Origin: Candidatus Undinarchaeales archaeon
Lineage (GTDB): Archaea; SpSt-1190; JASMDC01
DNA length: 64,000 nucleotides
Direction: 5' to 3'
Assembly: GCA_030753015.1 (NCBI GenBank)
Contig: JASMDC010000020.1
Span: 1 to 64,000, forward strand
Shown here: in pieces, positions 1 through 8,381 of the stretch
Numbering within the stretch: the first letter of the stretch is position 1
Layout: each line of letters starts with the position of its first letter
Position numbers and translations under genes: made by a program
Notes under the pieces: model-generated
The model's input: only the letters and a program-made list of their open reading frames with translations
Databases searched by the model: none
What the model was told of the DNA's origin: nothing

Positions 1-262
1 GGTGCTTGAGGGCGATGATGAGTACGAACAGGGCCACCAGTGCTCCAACAAGCCCCAGCGGACCTACACCCCCCTGACCACCACCGGTAGCTCCACCAGC
101 AGCTCCGCCGGCACCCCCTCCCTGGCCGTATGCTCCCTGCTGGCCGTAGGCGTCGTACTGCTGCTGACCGTAGGCGCCATACTGGCCATAGCCCTGTTGG
201 GCGTAGTTACCGTACTGACCGCCGTACTGGCCACCGTACTGCAGCACGAAGGTGGGTATCAT
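1..262 (-). CDS. YGQ-rich low-complexity membrane-anchored protein (partial)
   Basis: Read on the minus strand from ATG at 262-260; an in-frame TGA lies just upstream, so this start is the only ATG. After a short head (MIPTFVLQ) come repeated YGG, YGQ and YGN units, then a Gly/Ala/Thr-rich linker, then a hydrophobic stretch (GLVGALVALFVLIIALKH) that looks like a membrane anchor. The gene runs off the window edge, so its C-terminus is unknown. No family is recognised. Tyr/Gln/Gly repeats next to a membrane segment resemble prion-like or phase-separating tethers, but this is inference. It is divergent from the pilin-like gene at 361. Confidence 0.6.
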   Translation of the reverse strand, partial: MIPTFVLQYGGQYGGQYGNYAQQGYGQYGAYGQQQYDAYGQQGAYGQGGGAGGAAGGATGGGQGGVGPLGLVGALVALFVLIIALKH

Positions 263-329
263 CCGTCTTGGTCTTGACCATCATCAGTTAAAAGGATTTT
301 GGGACCGCCGCCAGCCCCACCGCAGAAAA

Positions 330-337
330 GGATATAA
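330..337 (+). promoter_or_regulatory. TATA box of pilin-like surface gene
   Basis: The octamer gatataag ends two bases before a GTG at 340, so that GTG cannot be transcribed from this box. The GTG at 361 lies about 27 bp from the box centre, the spacing of a leaderless archaeal transcript. This decides the start used for the next gene. Confidence 0.5.
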
Positions 338-360
338 GCGTGGCTCGGGCAACTTTCAGA

Positions 361-1635
361 GTGACGGTGCGGTCCCGCGGCAACCTGAACCTCGAATTCG
401 TGGTCAGCCTCCTTCTCTTCGCCATGATATTCAGCATCACCATCATGCAGTACACTCAATCGGTGAACCGCTTTCTGGCCTTCTCCTACGAGGAGAGTCT
501 TCGGGTCGCTGCACAGCAGCTTATATGGCAGCTCACGAACGATGCCGGCTGCGACGAGGCTTGCGACTGTATCGCCGATAAGAACTGCGATCACTGGGGG
601 AAGAATAATTACCTCCGCATCGGATTCGCCGACGCCGATGAACCGGTCCTGAGCGTACAGAAGTTGCACGAGTTCTCCGGCCTGTACGACGAGGCCATCA
701 AGTCGGTACGCAACTACACAAAGATGGTCCGCGCCATGAACATGCCTAACAAGACCTTCCACATGCGCATAGAGCGCGTACCCACCCTATCGATCAATGC
801 CATCGCAGGCTCTCCCCAGGACGGTTACCTCCATTGCTACTCCTACATGCCCATTTGCGCGAACATCAACAAGACGCGGTCCAACATAACTGCCATCTTC
901 TACGTCAACCGGAGCGATGTCGATCTCAACTGTATACCCTTCGTTCTAAAGGAAGGTCGATCCGTGGTCCAGCTGGAGCCGAAGCGAGAAACCCGCAGGC
1001 TCTGCGAGGTGGAGTACACCTTTGAGGATTACGATGCACCGGGGACCTACACTGTTCTAGCGTTGCTTAACTCGACCGAGTCCATGGGCTATCGGGCTAT
1101 CGACGTGAACGTCATCGGGGATGAGCCTGCCCGCACGTCCGCGCTGTACCCGCCTCTCGTCAACTGCTCGATCTATCCCATACGAGGGAACACTTGCAGC
1201 ATCAATCTCGAGCTCACCGCTCCCTCTGATTTACGGGGCATCCGCATCAAGCCCCGGGTGCACACGGTCACGCGACCGGAGGGGGATCCAGAGACGAGTG
1301 CGGTCAACAGGTACCAGGCTGACATCGAGCTCACTCCCGACCACTTCGCCTACCTCCGCAAGGGGGATATGGCCGTCTTTTCGACCACCTTCTTCATGAA
1401 CGAACCGGGTATCTACCAAGGCAACTTCACGATCATCGCTCGGGACGAGGAGGGTAACCAGATCACACCGTACGTGGCACCGTTCCAGGTGAGCGTAGAG
1501 GGGTCGTTCCTCATCATCGAACGCGGCGTCCCGCCACCCAGGCGAACGGCGTCGGCCAGTGTCGAACGCTACATCACGATTAAATATCCATCCGGGGAGA
1601 AGGCTATTGCGCGAATGACACTGGTCGTTTGGTGA
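361..1635 (+). CDS. Type IV pilin-like (class III signal) surface protein
   Basis: A 424-aa protein. The N-terminus is basic (TVRSRG) and followed by NLNLEF and a ~20-residue hydrophobic helix; with processing after Gly the Glu falls at +5, the classic type IV prepilin arrangement. The remainder is an extracellular beta-rich region with several Cys pairs and possible N-glycosylation sequons. The C-terminus ends in ...ARMTLVVW, similar to the ...VKLAVW and ...RFHLWYA ends of the two giant surface proteins at 4749 and 8366. GTG at 361 was preferred over GTG at 340 because of the TATA position. It likely belongs with the signal peptidase gene that follows. The function, pilin subunit or pseudopilin anchor, is inferred. 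Confidence 0.7.
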   Translation: MTVRSRGNLNLEFVVSLLLFAMIFSITIMQYTQSVNRFLAFSYEESLRVAAQQLIWQLTNDAGCDEACDCIADKNCDHWGKNNYLRIGFADADEPVLSVQKLHEFSGLYDEAIKSVRNYTKMVRAMNMPNKTFHMRIERVPTLSINAIAGSPQDGYLHCYSYMPICANINKTRSNITAIFYVNRSDVDLNCIPFVLKEGRSVVQLEPKRETRRLCEVEYTFEDYDAPGTYTVLALLNSTESMGYRAIDVNVIGDEPARTSALYPPLVNCSIYPIRGNTCSINLELTAPSDLRGIRIKPRVHTVTRPEGDPETSAVNRYQADIELTPDHFAYLRKGDMAVFSTTFFMNEPGIYQGNFTIIARDEEGNQITPYVAPFQVSVEGSFLIIERGVPPPRRTASASVERYITIKYPSGEKAIARMTLVVW

Positions 1636-1668
1636 GATTGTCATGATAACTACGAGGGACAACGTCTG

Positions 1669-2670
1669 ATGGCATCGAAGCGTGCCGGCTCGAAAAGAAC
1701 GAAGCGCAAGGACCGCTCCTCATCGGTTCTGAAGAAGAAGAAGACGTCAAAGGTACCTGAAAGCTCACCAGAAAAAGAAACGGATCGGTCCACCGTCGAC
1801 ACAGGGCTCGTTCCAGCGGACCGGCGGGACGCAGTCGAGCTCTTGCTCGTCCTCCTTCTCCTCGTCTACGTCTTCACGCAGATGGCGACCTCGTTCATCG
1901 CTCCAAGCCCACCTATGCTGCAGGTGCTGGCGGTCTCGGTCGTGCTCGGTGCCGGTGTGTGCATCGTCATCCGCAAGGAAGATGTCGTCGGCCACTACCT
2001 GCTCACATTCATCCTCCTCTTCTTCATCTTCACTGAGATCCCTGGACTCAACTCCCTGTTCGCAACGGGTTTTGTGACCCTCTTGGTGTTCGTCTGGACG
2101 GAGTTCATCGATCCAGAGGAGCACATCAGCGAAACTAGCATGTGCCTTGTGTATGCCATCGTGCTCGCCAAGGCCATCCTTTTCGTGCTCCACGCCACGC
2201 TCGCCACGAGCACACCTATCGTGGCAGTCGTATCGAACAGCATGAAGCATGATAATACCAACGAGGAGTATGCCGCATGGGTGAAGGAGAACGGTTTCCC
2301 CATCTCCAACGGATTCACGGGTGGTGATGTGCTCCTCGTCGTGGGTACCAAAGCAGAGGGCATCCGCGTGGGGGACGTCATCGTGTACTATCACAGCCGC
2401 GTCCCGATGCCCATCGTGCACCGGGCCGTGGGCGTCGCCTGCACCAACAAGGACGAGAGCCCCTGCACGAAGGTGCGGGCCCTCGCCACTCGCGGGGACC
2501 ATAATGCGGGACCTGACCGGTGGGCGGTGACCCCCGACATGCTTGAGGGGAGAGCTGTGTTACGCATCCCCAAGCTCGGGCTTATAAAAGCAGCACCAGT
2601 ATGCCTGCTCAAGTCCAGTTGCAGTGTCATTGCCTGCATAATGGAGGGCGAGTGTAAAGGAAGGTTGTGA
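1669..2670 (+). CDS. S26-type signal peptidase I with long membrane extension
   Basis: A 333-aa protein. Residues 1-45 are very basic and Ser/Lys-rich, residues 55-180 hold about four to five membrane segments, and the C-terminal half is the S26 catalytic domain. The SNSM motif places the nucleophile at Ser191; the archaeal-type His251 (PIVHRAV) and Asp277 (TRGDHN) are present, matching the Ser-His-Asp type rather than the bacterial Ser-Lys type. It should cleave Sec signal peptides at the outer membrane face. Archaeal signal peptidases are usually much shorter, so the multi-span N-terminal region is unusual. The gene follows the pilin-like gene by 33 bp and precedes TFS by 15 bp. Confidence 0.85.
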   Translation: MASKRAGSKRTKRKDRSSSVLKKKKTSKVPESSPEKETDRSTVDTGLVPADRRDAVELLLVLLLLVYVFTQMATSFIAPSPPMLQVLAVSVVLGAGVCIVIRKEDVVGHYLLTFILLFFIFTEIPGLNSLFATGFVTLLVFVWTEFIDPEEHISETSMCLVYAIVLAKAILFVLHATLATSTPIVAVVSNSMKHDNTNEEYAAWVKENGFPISNGFTGGDVLLVVGTKAEGIRVGDVIVYYHSRVPMPIVHRAVGVACTNKDESPCTKVRALATRGDHNAGPDRWAVTPDMLEGRAVLRIPKLGLIKAAPVCLLKSSCSVIACIMEGECKGRL

Positions 2671-2685
2671 AAGGAGAGAACGATC

Positions 2686-3033
2686 ATGGATTTCTGTAAG
2701 GACTGTAGCGGCATGATGCTGCCTAAAAGACTGGAGGATGGAACGGTCGTGATGGAGTGTACCAAGTGCGGCGCCACCGTCGCCTCCGACAAGAAGGACT
2801 TCACGATCCAGACGAAGAAGAAGACGAAGAAGAAGGTGTCGAAGAAGGAGACCATCGCGGTCATCGATGAGGAAGAGGCTATGAAGAACATGGCCAGCAT
2901 CGAGGCCGAATGCCCGAAATGCGATAACAAACGCGCGCTCTGGTGGCTCGTCCAGACACGCGGTGTGGACGAACCTTCGACGCGGTTCTTCCGCTGTACC
3001 AAGTGCCGGCATACTTGGCGCGAGTACGCATAA
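2686..3033 (+). CDS. tfs: Transcription factor S (TFIIS/RPB9-like cleavage factor)
   Basis: A 115-aa protein with an N-terminal zinc ribbon (CKDCSG ... CTKCGA), a Lys-rich linker around residues 45-56 and a C-terminal zinc ribbon (CPKCDN ... CTKCRHTW). The loop TRGVDEPSTRFF carries the adjacent Asp-Glu pair that archaeal TFS and TFIIS insert into RNA polymerase to stimulate cleavage of backtracked RNA. Length and layout fit the family. A GGAGAG ribosome binding site precedes the ATG, consistent with its position inside an operon behind the signal peptidase. Confidence 0.9.
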   Translation: MDFCKDCSGMMLPKRLEDGTVVMECTKCGATVASDKKDFTIQTKKKTKKKVSKKETIAVIDEEEAMKNMASIEAECPKCDNKRALWWLVQTRGVDEPSTRFFRCTKCRHTWREYA

Positions 3034-3046
3034 ACGGTCGACTACC

Positions 3047-3403
3047 TTGGCGAGCCCCAATCGGGACCACCTCGTGTGGCTCGCGCTGGTGCTCTCCGCC
3101 TACCCGCTCATCTCCCCCCTCCCATCGAACCTCGTGAGGTTCGCTATCGGAACCGCTCTCCTCATCTGGTTGATGCGGGACGCGGCTCGGTTCGTCGGTA
3201 TCGATACTCGCCCGGAGGGGATATCCCCTCTCCACATCCTAGCGCTACTGTGGCTCGCTCTCTACTGGATGGCGTTCTCGGCCCTCAACACCCTCTTCAA
3301 GGGTAGGATGGGCGCGCGCGAATGGAGTGTGCTCCTTCTCCTTCTCGGGATGTTCGTGATGCTTATGCGCGAAGCGGACCGGGTCTATCGGGCCCGGCTC
3401 TAG
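3047..3403 (+). CDS. Small multi-span membrane protein, unknown
   Basis: An open frame of about 118 aa if it starts at TTG 3047; GTG 3074 is an alternative, and the in-frame ATG at 2963 would lie inside tfs and is unlikely. It contains about four hydrophobic segments (for example WLALVLSAYPLI, FAIGTALLIWLM, HILALLWLALYWM and WSVLLLLLGMFVML) separated by short charged loops. No family is recognised. It sits 13 bp after tfs and before the conserved alpha-helical gene ending at 4019, so it is probably co-transcribed with tfs. Confidence 0.6.
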   Translation: MASPNRDHLVWLALVLSAYPLISPLPSNLVRFAIGTALLIWLMRDAARFVGIDTRPEGISPLHILALLWLALYWMAFSALNTLFKGRMGAREWSVLLLLLGMFVMLMREADRVYRARL

Positions 3404-3416
3404 CAAACGGGATACC

Positions 3417-3425
3417 CATATAAAT
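3417..3425 (+). promoter_or_regulatory. TATA box upstream of alpha-helical gene
   Basis: The sequence catataaat lies directly after the stop of the membrane protein gene. Its expected transcription start, 26-28 bp downstream, falls near 3447, inside a reading frame that joins the ATG at 3525 without a stop. No ATG, GTG or TTG exists in that frame between the box and 3525. Confidence 0.5.
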
Positions 3426-3524
3426 GATAGGAGACTCTCCCTCTATATCGGGAAGAGATACGAAGGTCTCCAGAAAGACCTTAACAAGCTTATCGACGGC
3501 TTAGCGAAGCACGACGACGAGGCG

Positions 3525-4019
3525 ATGCGTGACCTCTCGAGCAAGCTAGTCCGCGAAGCGTCCCGCATCCATGACCAGGACCTGATCAGTCTCACGATCA
3601 TCAGCTACAGCCTCTCAAAGATCCTACAGAAACGGTATTACCGCGAGGGACGGCGTTGGCCGTCATTCCTCGGGCGAGTGATGGACAATCTCGCCCGTGC
3701 GTCCGAGAGACTGCAGAGCGGCGACATCAAGGGTATGCGCGAATCCTTCAGGACCGTGTTCAACGCCATGGTGGAACTGGACGCCGAGGTGGGCCACCAC
3801 GTCAACTGGGTGATCGAGAAGGCCAAGATCAAGAAGGCGAGCACACTCTACGCTATCGGCTTCTCCATCGGTATGAGCGCCACGCTCACCGGCGCGAGCA
3901 TGTGGGAGGTCATGGACTACGCGGGTAAGACCAAAATCGTGGACGAGGAGAAGGTCACCCGTTCCGTATCGTCCAGACTTGAACTGGCCCGAAAGGTGTT
4001 CCGTGTGGAGGAACGATGA
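3525..4019 (+). CDS. Conserved alpha-helical protein, unknown (5' end uncertain)
   Basis: At least 164 aa, mostly predicted helix, with an amphipathic first half and an internal hydrophobic patch (YAIGFSIGMSATLTGASMW). The reading frame stays open upstream through at least 3420 and the upstream residues (for example YEGLQKDLNKLIDGLAKHDD) look coding, yet offer no canonical start, so either the protein starts at ATG 3525 or a non-AUG codon such as ATC 3447 is used. It overlaps the PIN gene by 4 bp (ATGA), so the two are translationally coupled and likely act together. No function is known to me. Confidence 0.7.
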   Translation: MRDLSSKLVREASRIHDQDLISLTIISYSLSKILQKRYYREGRRWPSFLGRVMDNLARASERLQSGDIKGMRESFRTVFNAMVELDAEVGHHVNWVIEKAKIKKASTLYAIGFSIGMSATLTGASMWEVMDYAGKTKIVDEEKVTRSVSSRLELARKVFRVEER

Positions 4020-4759
4020 CGGACATCGTATGCGACGCTTCGAGCATCATCTCTCTCGCCACAAATTGCTTATTGTGGCTCCTCCCCTCGCTCCGCGAGC
4101 GGATGGGAGGGAACTTCATCATCCCGCCGTCAGTACGCCGTGAGCTCATCGACAAGCCCCTCAAGTCCACGCGATACCGGTTCGAGGCCATCCGCGTGGT
4201 GAGGGCCCTGGAGCAGGGAGACATAGTCATCCCAGAAGATCCCGAGCTGAAGACACGCGTGGCCGTGGACGCCGAGCAGCTGCTCTCCTGGGGAAACTCA
4301 ATCTTCGCAATCGGCAGGCCCCGAAAGGGAAGGAGCGGGCGGTATGCCAAGATCTTCCACCTCGGCGAGGCTGAGGCCGTGGCCATGACACGCCACATGG
4401 ATACCAACGTGCTTCTCATCGACGAGAAGACCACAAGGTTCCTCATCGAGGACCCGCTGGAGCTGGAGCGTATCATCGAACGGCGGACAAAGGCGAAGGT
4501 GTTCGTCAACGAACACTCCCTTCAGCAGTTCTTGGACTTTACCAAGAACGTCCAGATCATCCGGTCGGCCGAGGTGGCACTGGCCGCTTATGAGGCAGGA
4601 CTGTTCCGCGCCTTCCGCTCCGACGGGATCGACCAGGAACGGAATATCGTGTCCGGTGTGCTCCACGCCATCCGCAACTCCGGGTGTGCCATTGGTAGCA
4701 GTGAGATCGACGACTATGTGTCGCTCGAGTTCGGAGAGGTGCGTGCTGATGAGGAGTAG
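4016..4759 (+). CDS. PIN-domain-like nuclease
   Basis: A 247-aa protein opening with VCDASSIISL, which supplies the first PIN Asp; a second acidic residue is in SVRRELID, the GEAEAVAMT motif is typical of the helix before strand 4, and LLIDEKTTR supplies the later Asp. These acidic residues normally coordinate metal for RNA cleavage. The family is RNA ligase partner or VapC-related. The C-terminal third (residues 165-247) is extra and helical. It is coupled by ATGA to the preceding gene and overlaps the giant surface gene by 11 bp. No antitoxin-like gene is obvious unless the preceding helical protein fills that role. Confidence 0.75.
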   Translation: MTDIVCDASSIISLATNCLLWLLPSLRERMGGNFIIPPSVRRELIDKPLKSTRYRFEAIRVVRALEQGDIVIPEDPELKTRVAVDAEQLLSWGNSIFAIGRPRKGRSGRYAKIFHLGEAEAVAMTRHMDTNVLLIDEKTTRFLIEDPLELERIIERRTKAKVFVNEHSLQQFLDFTKNVQIIRSAEVALAAYEAGLFRAFRSDGIDQERNIVSGVLHAIRNSGCAIGSSEIDDYVSLEFGEVRADEE

Positions 4760-7700
4760 GTGCTCCCTGATCCACGACGAGCGTGGATTCGTGCACTCAG
4801 TGGAAGCCGTACTGGCAATCATGCTCCTTCTCTTCTATACATCGCGGATGCTGGACACGCCGCTGCGTGTGCAAGAGGATAAGAAGCGGGCGCAGCTCGA
4901 CGAACTGAGGGAACAGATCGTCGGTGTGCTCGCAGGATTGGACAGGCGTGGTCTACTGGGTGATATGGTGTTCAGCGCTGATTATGCAAGCCTTGACACG
5001 ACTCTCCAGGGGATTTTCCCTGAACGTGAGAGCTTCACAGCGTCCGTCACCTACATGGTGCCCATGACCGTCACGGAGACATCAGGCCTGCCACGTCGGC
5101 GTGATCCGGTCGAGGTATCGGTGGACGTCCCGTTGGCCACGGATATCCGATCGTTCGTGCTCAGGGACGAGGCGGGGAAGGTTCTAGCACCTCTCCAGAC
5201 CAGCCGACCCTGGATGCGCATCCCTCTAACCCTCACCTGGCATCATCTCTGGCACCGGGACGTGAGCCTTCCCATCTCCCAGTGCACCGCTGACCAGACC
5301 GACTTCTACGATGACATCGCAAAGGGCCTCAACTGCCGCGATCCCATGGTGGAGCTCCCGCCCGCCGACATCAACGACGACGGGTTCCTGGACTACCCGG
5401 ACCGCAACTCGTTAGCGCTCTATATGGAGGACTGGTTCGATACACGCTGGTCCTTCCGTATCAAGCTCCGCTCCCGTGGGAAGGATGCAAGCAAGGTGAG
5501 CGATAACGCCCGCATCACCATCAAACTCCATGAGCTCATCGACCATGCGGGGATGACCTGCAAGAAGGGCATCGACCTGAACTCGTTCATCGTCACGGAC
5601 CGATTGGGCGATCCCGTGGACCACTCCGTGTCCATATCTGGTGGCTGCACGTGCGACACATGCACGATCATCGTTGACTGGAAACTGGGCACGGCCGTGG
5701 ACCATGAGACCTTACTCACCCACTGGCTCTACTTCAACACGCTCGACGCCGAGTTCCCTGCCGCGGACTGTCCGAGCTTCACAGCGCACTTCCAGAAGGC
5801 CGACTCAGGCTCGGGCAAGTGCATCATTGAGGACTGGACGACCAATCCGCCCAACAACGGGGACGAGGACCTCACGCCACGTAAGAGCGTCGGGGCCATT
5901 ACGGTCAACGGAAAGGTGGAGACCACCCATTCACAGATCCAGTTGCCACGTGACGCCGATTACGTAGAGATACCGTTCACCCTGGCCGCATGGCGTGACG
6001 CCGAGACGTACATGGAGTCGAGGGCACGCACCGGCATCTCGATCATCAGGTTCCAGCCCGTGCGCCTTGAGCGGGCATGGCGGTTCAGGTGGCATATCCG
6101 CGCGGAGCGCGTGAACCGGTCGGTCGAGTTCCGCGGGTTCGTCTCCGGTGCACCAGGCACATGCCGCGGCTACAAGTGCATTACACTGGAGCCCATCGGC
6201 GGTGGTGACCGCCCCGATCAGAGCAAGTTGGACGACACCTACTACTTCAACAAGGACATCTACGAGGTCGCGGAGGGGAGTTTCTACATCTGCACGTCCA
6301 CCATGGTGGGCGATGAGGTCCACGAGATCAATGACATCTACGACCTCTTCGAACTGAACGTGACGATCCGCGACGAGGTCGTCGATTCCGCCGATCGCGT
6401 GTGGCGCAACGCGATGCCCAATGCGTTCATCACAATCTACAAACCCCAGAGCCGGGATGACGAAGGCGGACCGCGGTGCGCTTCGGACAACTCTGCGAGC
6501 TCGACATGGGACAGCCCGCTCTTCAATGATGACGCGTCATCCCTCATCTCATTGGAGTCAGGGCTCACCCTCGACCAGATGACAACCCTGGGCATCGTCC
6601 GGGGGGACTCGTCCTCATCCTCCACCTCGGCCGGTGTCACGACAGAGGCTATCGACTCGGTAAAGACGGGCATTGCTATCGCGCCCTACCCCTCGTCCTA
6701 TGCCAGCATTCTTCCAAAGATACCGTTCATCAGTTCTGCCGGTAACTACCGGCTCCGCCGGAAGTTCTATCTCTACTACGCTATGAACTCGGTGACCTTG
6801 CCCAAGGATGCGGTCGCCACCGGTACTGTGGTGGATCCCTCCTGGTACACTCTTGACACATCCGCGCCGGAGCATGCTCCCCGTGTACAGGTCACCTGGC
6901 GGGACAATTTCCGACCCCGACAGGTCAAGGAGTTCTATCTCTCCTATTCAGTGGGCACCGATGAGTCCGATCAGGGATACGAAACCGACCTTGAGGTCAC
7001 CGTGGACAAGCAGTGCTACGATTGCCTTTCGCTCCGCTGCTTAACCTATGAGGACTGCAAGGACTACACCGACGGGGACGGTGACAACATCATCGACGAG
7101 GACTTCCTCACTACGGTCACCGCTCTGAACAACACCCCTATCGACATCCACCTGGGCCCCTGTAGTACCGAGACACCCTCCGAGGATTGCGATGTCCTAT
7201 GGGTCGCCCACGAGAACATGAACATCACACGTCACGTATTCTCCAACGCCGGGGATCGTACTGCGGTCGTCGATGAGACTGGACCCGTGTTCACATCGGT
7301 GCGCATGACGACGAACAGCTCATCGATGAAATCACGTGACATCATCAGGATCTACCATGACACACCCTATATCCTTTACTCGAAGTACTTCATCCCGCTC
7401 AAGGACGGCGACCTCCCCTCCATCGCTGGCTCCATCGCCATCCCAATCTATAACTTCACTGCCTTGAAGGCGAACGACTCTCCCGTGTTCGACGTGGACG
7501 AAGTGGACTTCTCGACCCATAACAAATGGTTCGCTAACTGGGGTTATCCGTGCGGGAACATCGGGGTATGCACAGTCACCTACGCGATCCTCTCCGAGAA
7601 CGCCAAGAAGGCGACCTTCTCTCAGGACCGCTGGCACGACGAGTTCACGGACACTTCAGGGATTACGATCGCCGCTGCCGGCACTACCAACAATCTTGCC

Positions 7701-8381
7701 GCCACCGACGGCGTCATGGGCCTCACCGCCGATGCCTCGGAGAGCACGGGCGAGGATGTGCTCCTGATGTTCGACCTGTCGCACCAGTTCTCAACCGCAG
7801 GATCGCAGCTCATTATCAGGACCAAGCGTGCCTACACCGCTTACGGTGGCCGCTCGAGTCTCCAGTTGGGGATGCTGCCCGACGGCACCGGCCGATACAC
7901 TGTGGCCCGGTGGGGCGACACCGATATCTCCGAATGGACCACTCTGACCTACGACCTGGAAGAATTGTGGGGAGAGAAGCCGTTCAAGCACGTGTTCCTC
8001 ACCATCGAGGACCAGGACACCGTGTCGACGGGTACTCGCTCGCTGTACGTCGACTCCATCCGTGTGGAGGGTAGCGGTGGCACGAACATCACGATCGTAC
8101 CTACCTCCGATTCTCCCAAGGCGTTCGAGGCGTACCCGTTCCTCGGTAGCGTTCGGGTGTTCAAGGAGGATTTCAGGGAGAGTGATGACTTCTTCCGCCG
8201 ACGTGCTGCACCGTTCATCGTGGAGATGGAGCGACCGGTGACAATGGACGGTGGGACACCCTTCCCGTCCCGCGACAACAATCCATCCACAACGACAGCA
8301 ACTGCCACCTATGCAGTGACCTCCAACAACCGCAGGATCGGATTCGCCTGGGTCAAGCTGGCGGTATGGTCGTACATGTGA
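4749..8381 (+). CDS. Giant pseudopilin-like surface protein A
   Basis: A 1210-aa protein; ATG 4749 is preceded by GGAGAGGTG. The N-terminus reads MRSRCSLIHDERG, then FVHSVEAVLAIMLLLFY, a pseudopilin-like signal with Gly just before the helix and Glu at +6. The ectodomain has many Cys, Ca-binding-like Asp loops (INDDGFLDYPD and DGDGDNIIDED), the segment APYPSSYASI, and a C-terminus ending VTSNNRRIGFAWVKLAVW. It is a paralogue of the next gene through its whole length. It is probably a cell-surface or filament-associated adhesin anchored by its N-terminal helix; the function is inferred from the signal and layout only. Confidence 0.75.
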   Translation: MRSRCSLIHDERGFVHSVEAVLAIMLLLFYTSRMLDTPLRVQEDKKRAQLDELREQIVGVLAGLDRRGLLGDMVFSADYASLDTTLQGIFPERESFTASVTYMVPMTVTETSGLPRRRDPVEVSVDVPLATDIRSFVLRDEAGKVLAPLQTSRPWMRIPLTLTWHHLWHRDVSLPISQCTADQTDFYDDIAKGLNCRDPMVELPPADINDDGFLDYPDRNSLALYMEDWFDTRWSFRIKLRSRGKDASKVSDNARITIKLHELIDHAGMTCKKGIDLNSFIVTDRLGDPVDHSVSISGGCTCDTCTIIVDWKLGTAVDHETLLTHWLYFNTLDAEFPAADCPSFTAHFQKADSGSGKCIIEDWTTNPPNNGDEDLTPRKSVGAITVNGKVETTHSQIQLPRDADYVEIPFTLAAWRDAETYMESRARTGISIIRFQPVRLERAWRFRWHIRAERVNRSVEFRGFVSGAPGTCRGYKCITLEPIGGGDRPDQSKLDDTYYFNKDIYEVAEGSFYICTSTMVGDEVHEINDIYDLFELNVTIRDEVVDSADRVWRNAMPNAFITIYKPQSRDDEGGPRCASDNSASSTWDSPLFNDDASSLISLESGLTLDQMTTLGIVRGDSSSSSTSAGVTTEAIDSVKTGIAIAPYPSSYASILPKIPFISSAGNYRLRRKFYLYYAMNSVTLPKDAVATGTVVDPSWYTLDTSAPEHAPRVQVTWRDNFRPRQVKEFYLSYSVGTDESDQGYETDLEVTVDKQCYDCLSLRCLTYEDCKDYTDGDGDNIIDEDFLTTVTALNNTPIDIHLGPCSTETPSEDCDVLWVAHENMNITRHVFSNAGDRTAVVDETGPVFTSVRMTTNSSSMKSRDIIRIYHDTPYILYSKYFIPLKDGDLPSIAGSIAIPIYNFTALKANDSPVFDVDEVDFSTHNKWFANWGYPCGNIGVCTVTYAILSENAKKATFSQDRWHDEFTDTSGITIAAAGTTNNLAATDGVMGLTADASESTGEDVLLMFDLSHQFSTAGSQLIIRTKRAYTAYGGRSSLQLGMLPDGTGRYTVARWGDTDISEWTTLTYDLEELWGEKPFKHVFLTIEDQDTVSTGTRSLYVDSIRVEGSGGTNITIVPTSDSPKAFEAYPFLGSVRVFKEDFRESDDFFRRRAAPFIVEMERPVTMDGGTPFPSRDNNPSTTTATATYAVTSNNRRIGFAWVKLAVWSYM

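Noticed and set aside
2..277. Plus-strand open frame of 91 residues at the window start
   Set aside because: It is antisense to the YGQ-repeat gene; the minus-strand reading gives regular YGQ units and a membrane anchor, the plus-strand reading looks random.
4016..4759. VapC toxin of a VapBC pair
   Set aside because: The preceding gene is too long and not a DNA-binding antitoxin type; the PIN protein has a long extra C-terminus unlike VapC.
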